From: Haemonchus contortus
Taxonomy: Eukaryota; Nematoda; Chromadorea; Rhabditida; Trichostrongylidae
Assembly (NCBI GenBank): GCA_000469685.2
Contig: LS997566.1
Location: 19,855,545 to 19,919,544, forward strand
Length of the DNA: 64,000 nt
Reading direction: 5' to 3'
Part shown: piece after piece, positions 48,147-54,100 of the stretch
How positions within the stretch are numbered: the stretch's first letter is position 1
Layout of the letters: every line of letters begins with the position of its first letter
Made by a program: the position numbers and the translations under genes
The notes under the pieces: model-generated
What the model was told of the DNA's origin: nothing
Database searches by the model: none
Seen by the model: only the letters and a program-made list of their open reading frames with translations

Positions 48147-51100
48147 GAAGCGCTTTATAGTAAGTAGGATGCCTTACGACAGCATGGCGTACCCGAAGAG
48201 CTCACTGAGTGGGTGCGCATCCTTTACACTAGCCCAAAGAGCCGAGTGCAAACGGCAGCGGGCATATCGACAGAATTTCCCATCTCCGTCGGAGTCCACC
48301 AAGGCTCTGCGTTATCCCCACTACTTTTTGTTGTCGTCATGGATGCCATTACAAAAGACCTGCAGAAGCCGGCTCCATGGACGCTTCTTTATGCCGATGA
48401 CGTGATGCTTGCCAGCGAAGACAAAAGTGAGCTCGAGTCACAGGTGCAGACCTGGTCCGACCGTCTGGCTATGTTCGGGCTCAGGTTAAACGTCAAAAAG
48501 ACTGAGTACCTGACCACTGATTCGAGCGAGCCAGGCTCTATCAAGATCAATGGCACTGAGCTCACGCGGACAACAACATTCAAGTACCTTGGATCGGCAA
48601 TTGCGTCTGATGGCAGCCTGGGTTTTGAAACGAAATCTCGCGTGAATGCAGCGTGGTTGAAGTGGCGCTCAATGACTGGCGTACTCTGTGATAAGAACAT
48701 CCCTGAGCGTCTCAAATCCAAGATCTACAGAACCGTCATCCGGCCGGTCGCAATCTACGGCGCTGAATGTTGGCCTGCAACCAAGGAGGTTGAAGCCCGT
48801 CTCAGCGTGATGGAGACCAAAATGCTGCGCTGGACAGCCGGAGTAACACGCTTAGACCGTATAAGTAATGACGCCATCAGGGAGCGATTCGGTGTTGCGC
48901 CCATTGTCGATAAAATGCGCGAAGCTCGTCTACGATGGTATGGTCATACTCTCCGCGCAAAGAGCGACAGTGTCCGTAAGATCGGTCTCAACCTTGACGT
49001 GTCCGGAAAGCGGCCTAGAGGACGTCCAAAGCAGCGGTGGCTCGATACGTTGCACGAAGATTTTAAAGCGGTTAACATCCACCCCGATCAAGCGTTCAAT
49101 CGGGAGAAGTGGCGTCAACATATCAGAAAAGCGGACCCTGCTTACAAGCGGGACAAACGCTAAAGAATAAGAAGAAGAAGAAGAAGGGGGACAGGATGGG
49201 AACACCTACGGTAAGTGGCAGGACCGGACCCCTTTCACAGGGAGCGCGGCGTGCGCGTTAGAAACTTTGGGCCGCAAATTCATAACTCATGTTCCCGTGG
49301 GCCTAGAGCGTTTAAACTTGGTAGGAGTAAGGGGGACAGGATGGGAACACCTTCGGTAAGTGGCAGGACCGGGCTCCGTCCTTAACGGGCGAGGCGTGCA
49401 CAATAAAAATTTTAGGTCGCAAGTTCATAACTTCTGTCCCCGTGGACCTAGAAAGGTCAGATTTGGGAGGAGTACAGGGGGAAGCATGTGAACACTTACG
49501 GCAGGTGATAGGACTGGACTCCGCTCACAGGGGGCGGGGCGTGCGCGGTAGAAATTCCAGGTCGCAAATTCGTAAGTCCTGTTCCAGTGCACCCAAAGCG
49601 TTCAAAATTGGTAGAAGTACAGAGGGCAGCATGGGAACACTTATGGCAGGCGGCGAGATCGAACTCCGTCTACAGGGGGCGGGGCGTGCGCGATAGAAAT
49701 TTTAGGTCGCAAGTTCATAACTCCTGTTTACGTGGTCCTATTGCATTGAAACTTGGTAGGAGTACAGGAAGCAGGATAGGAACACTAATGGTAGGTGATA
49801 AGATAACAATTGAAAGGAGTTGATCAAGAACCTAGAAAGGCGAGAGCCACAGGAACCGTCACTTACTTTCTGTTAACGGTAGAGCTTCGGCACTTCGCAG
49901 AACTGTTAGAGACTGAAAGAAACTGATAGGAGGCGAGAGCAAGTAAATCTACAACGTCCTCAATACTAACAACTGAGCATTCCAGTAGATAGTTCAGGAG
50001 GTGAGGGGACCGAAGTTAATCAGTGATAAGGACAGATAATAACAAGCGAGCAAGCCCCTTCGTGTCAACAGTGGAACCTTTTCAATGACGGCAATGTAGG
50101 ATGTGGCGTGGTCGTAGGTACTCTGTGACAGAAACTGATAACAACTGATAAGGACTGATAAGGGGCTTAAGTAGCAAAAGGATATTCATGATCAAACACT
50201 GCCTCTTTGATGCTGTAAATGCTATAATAAAGACTGATCAATGACCTTTCCCCATTACGAAATGAGAATTTGTTCATTTCTTGCTATTAAACTACGACCG
50301 TTACGCATAAGCTTTCTGACACAATGAAGTACCACGATTCTTTTTGTTTTGTGGCATATCATTTGTGAGTAAACTCATCTGACCGTTAAGGATTTGTGAT
50401 TCCCAATTAATGAAAAATCCGTGGAGAAAATGTTCCGTTGATAACGACATCTGTGATAATCGTGATTATCCATTTCTGGATACCATTCAAGAAATTGGTT
50501 GTCAATCAGTTAAGCCATTAATCCGACACAATTTCGAGATTAAGAGCAATGAGTCGAAACTTCTAATTAGTATATAATTAATTGTAATACAGAAAAAATC
50601 GCTTCCAATTCAGAGCTAATACTGAGGGTGTAGAGCTTTCAAAGAAAAAGGGGAATCGGAAGTTTAAGAAGGAGGGAAGCCTGGCGTTAGCCGGGCGGCC
50701 CGACTGGTATCGCATAAACGAGGTATATGTGATATGGCCATCTCTACTTCAATAACCCTAAATGAGACAAAAAAGTATTGCCCGTTATATGATGCCCTTG
50801 CAACATGCGACAGCGGAGTCAGTGCATACGTATTGGATCACGAACGCTCACACAAAAGCTCGACAGCCTCAGGAGAACATTTCTAATTGTTAAGATGTTG
50901 TTTATTACCAGCCTCAATACTTGCTCAGACGTCAAGTTACAATCAAGAAAAGCCATGTGTACTTGGAAAAGTTCTACGCACAAACTACATTCTCTTCGGA
51001 GTTACCGTCAGAGATCTCAACGCTGAGGTTGACCCAGAAGAGCGGCCTAAAACTTTCGCATCAAGCCTCGCGACAGGGATCAAATGAAGAGAGTAAAAGG

Positions 51101-54100
51101 GTCCGAGTTCATAATGTCGAACGGAACCGTGGTTATTGCAGCCTCAAGAGCCCTTTCAATGGCGATGGATTCGGGAGACAGCTGGTGAGCAGCTCCATAA
51201 TAGAATATATCACACCATCTTCAAACAAAAACGGCCTGACTAGTAACGCCGCGTGTAGAGAGAACGGCAAAGTTTAGAAAACGGAGCTTGAAGCCTCAAG
51301 ACCTTCATCGTTTGAGACCACTTCGCTTCCATAGGAAGTTTCGCCGAACATTTTCTCGATAGTACTAGAAAAGCAGAGTCTACTAATTTTGAGAGCTGTC
51401 TATCTTTGAACTCTTAAGCTTATACCGCAGCGTTCAGTGCAGGCAATCACCTACAGACGTCAAAACCTGCTGAGCTATGCAAAGATGACTCCTTCACGAA
51501 AACTCCTGACGGGAGAATGGTTTGGTTCCTGATCTCGGAATAGCAAATTGTATTTGGCAACCATCTACACTCGTTTATCTATATATCAATCAAGACAATA
51601 GATATAATCGAGAAAGAATCTTGAAATAATTTACCTTCTTGTTCACTCCTTACCATTGTGGAATACCCGTTCTTCAATGAAGATGAAATGGGAATTCATT
51701 CACACTTCGACCATTTATCCGCACCCGCCGAAGTTAGCATTTGATAAAATACCAATCGACGACCCACCCAAAAATCATTATAAGCAAGTCCAAACTAATA
51801 ATCTCCACGCGAACCCCGCCCCCAGTGGGCGGAGCCTACACCCGCAACTGTCGTTAGTTTTCTCATTTCGCATCTCTGCCAAATTTGAATACTCTATGCT
51901 CAGGAGAACATGAGCTCCAGATTTTCGGTGAGCTACAGCTTCGCGCACGCCCTGCCCCTAGAGGGACGCTCCGTCTCTGGTGGGTGGAGCTAGCTCGAGT
52001 CACGTGTACTCGATGAGTTCGGCTCCCCCTTGTTCCAATTACAGACAAAGAGAGAAACAGAAAAACGGACAGTTGTGCTTTATATATAGTAAGGATGCTC
52101 AATGCGCATTCAACGCTAAAACTCAATGAACATAGATCTATGAAAGATGGCAACCAGAGCGTCATTCAATATCATCTACATAGCTCGTCCATCATTGTAG
52201 AGGAAGCCCTTGAAATTTTAACCAGTTATTGACCAATAATAGTCTCTCCTTTTAACTTAGCTGATGTTTTGTTAGCTGCTGCTATTTCGCCGCATGTTCC
52301 GAAAGTCTGACAAGGTTGGCGATCAATGGACAAAACTTCAGTATTGCACGGAACCCGAACACGTACTTGTGCTTTCCGGGCACCGTACTCTATCTCTTAC
52401 ACTAACGAGACCCCGCTTTCCTCGCCTTCCGAATGGCCCACATGCCATAGCATATCAACACCCACATATACATACAACGTGCTGAGTGGTCGGCCAATAT
52501 CAGCAGAGAACCGTGAAGCTGTAAGCTTTGGATGACAATTTGTTTTGACTTGATGCTTCGTTAACTGCTGTTATTTCGCCGCATTCCGCGTTCCGAAAGT
52601 CGGTCCGGTATTTCATGAAGTTAAAAAAAAAACAAAGGAAGCTGCTCTTGAAAACGTGAAATGAGATATAGAGTGGAAGTTGAAGGTATTCGAAAGATTA
52701 AAAACAGAAAGGAAACGAAGTGCACAAATGAAAGCACAGATACTCACCAAGAATTCCACCTCCGGGAGCTAACGACTCCCGCCACTTCATCCACGTTAGG
52801 CCAGACATCTGGTGTTCCTTCAAAGGGACGGTAAGCCCTTCTGGAGCCTCAGTGAGCTGTTGCGCGGGTGGCTGGGATATGAGAGCTCTGTAGAAAACTT
52901 CGTTTATTTAAGATTACAAATTTCAAAAACTGTGCGTTCTATGTGTGTTAACGGAAATTCATAACTCCTGCTCCCGTAGCTCAGGACGCTCATATCTGAT
53001 GGGAGTACAAGCGACAGGAAGGGAATATTGATGGTAGGTGGCAGTATTGAACCCCGCCCAATGAGGGCCGATCGTGCGCGAAAACTGTTAACTTGGACAT
53101 GAGGCATTCGAATTTTAGAGAGGTACAGGCGCCAGGATCAAGACACTGATATTAAGTGGTAGAAAATGATTAATGAGATCTTGCTGGCGGGGAGCTCAGG
53201 GGTTCTACAGTAATACAAAGTGCAGGAGCTGCATTATGGTCCCAGAAACCTCGCTCCTACGCTGAGCATGCTCAAAGTCACAGGACTCCCATGAGAACCA
53301 AAATGGGTTACAAAGGACAATCTTGTTCATTGCACCCCAACGTTGTCGCTGATACAGAAACACACACCTACTCATTTAAGATATCATATTTCAACGATTA
53401 CTTACTTATGCAACTCCTGTAGTGCCTTGTCACGTTTGAAACGGTGAAGAGGAGGTTGCGGATCCACAACTTCGATGATATCTGAAGCAAACCGCACACG
53501 GTGACCAGGCCATTACCAGTAATGATTGGCGAATTGAAACTTACCCGGAGGAGGTGGACGGCGTTCATTGAAAATAGGAAAGGGAGGACGCTGCTGTTCT
53601 TTATCAGTCACAACTATCACTTCTTCGACTTCTTTGGGCCTTTGAAAAGTCACAGTATTAGAAATAACTGGTATGAACAACATTTCATCCAGAAAGCACA
53701 TATCTCCTTCCTAATCCTTAACTCCTCCGAAATATCACTGATATGTCGGGATAGTTTTTCGCCGCCATCTGGCAACAGGAGTGGGCGACTGCTCAATTTC
53801 TAAAGGAACAAAGTATAAATGACTGAATTAATGGGAGCCGAAGAGACATTTCACAGGCTCGATGAAAGCGACTTACATTTAGATTAGCAAGTTTGTCCTC
53901 AAGGACTCCAGTAGTGTCATGGGAAAACTTAGAAACCGTTCTGATGGCCTGTAAAACGAAAAATCGTTCAATATTGCGACTGAGACGAAACAGGCGGACG
54001 TCTCTGTTCTGTTTGGGAATTCTAACCACACATACCTTCACATCTTTTGGCGAGTGCGACTTCTCTTCGGTAGAAGTTTCCAGATCAACGATATCATCGT

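Larger units (their letters stand above)
45006..49183 (+). mobile_element. RTE retrotransposon, full-length, interrupted by Helitron B
   Basis: Flanked by a 17-bp duplication (44989-45005 and 49184-49200). Ends in a short GAATAA(GAA)n tail rather than poly(A), as RTE elements do. Without the inner 1038-bp Helitron it is 3140 bp, the normal size of the clade. It has one ORF and a 78-bp 5' leader. It lies antisense in intron 13 of the TTF2-like gene. Confidence 0.93.
44831..50707 (+). mobile_element. Helitron C, host of a nested RTE insertion, intron 13
   Basis: The start is A|TCCTACTTTATATAATTCGC TAAGTGTGTC at 44831, matching the 5' ends of Helitrons A and B. A TG-rich tract and a partial ~127-bp unit follow to 45005, where an RTE element is inserted. 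About five more units continue from 49184 to 49800. The candidate 3' end is the hairpin GCCTGGC-GTTA-GCCGGGC (50679-50696), then GGCCCGA, CTGG ending at 50707, then T. The stem is 7 bp with one G-T pair and sits 11 nt from the end, as is usual for Helitrons. Assigning that 3' end to this 5' end is inference; the stretch 49810-50650 has no unit repeats. Confidence 0.65.
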
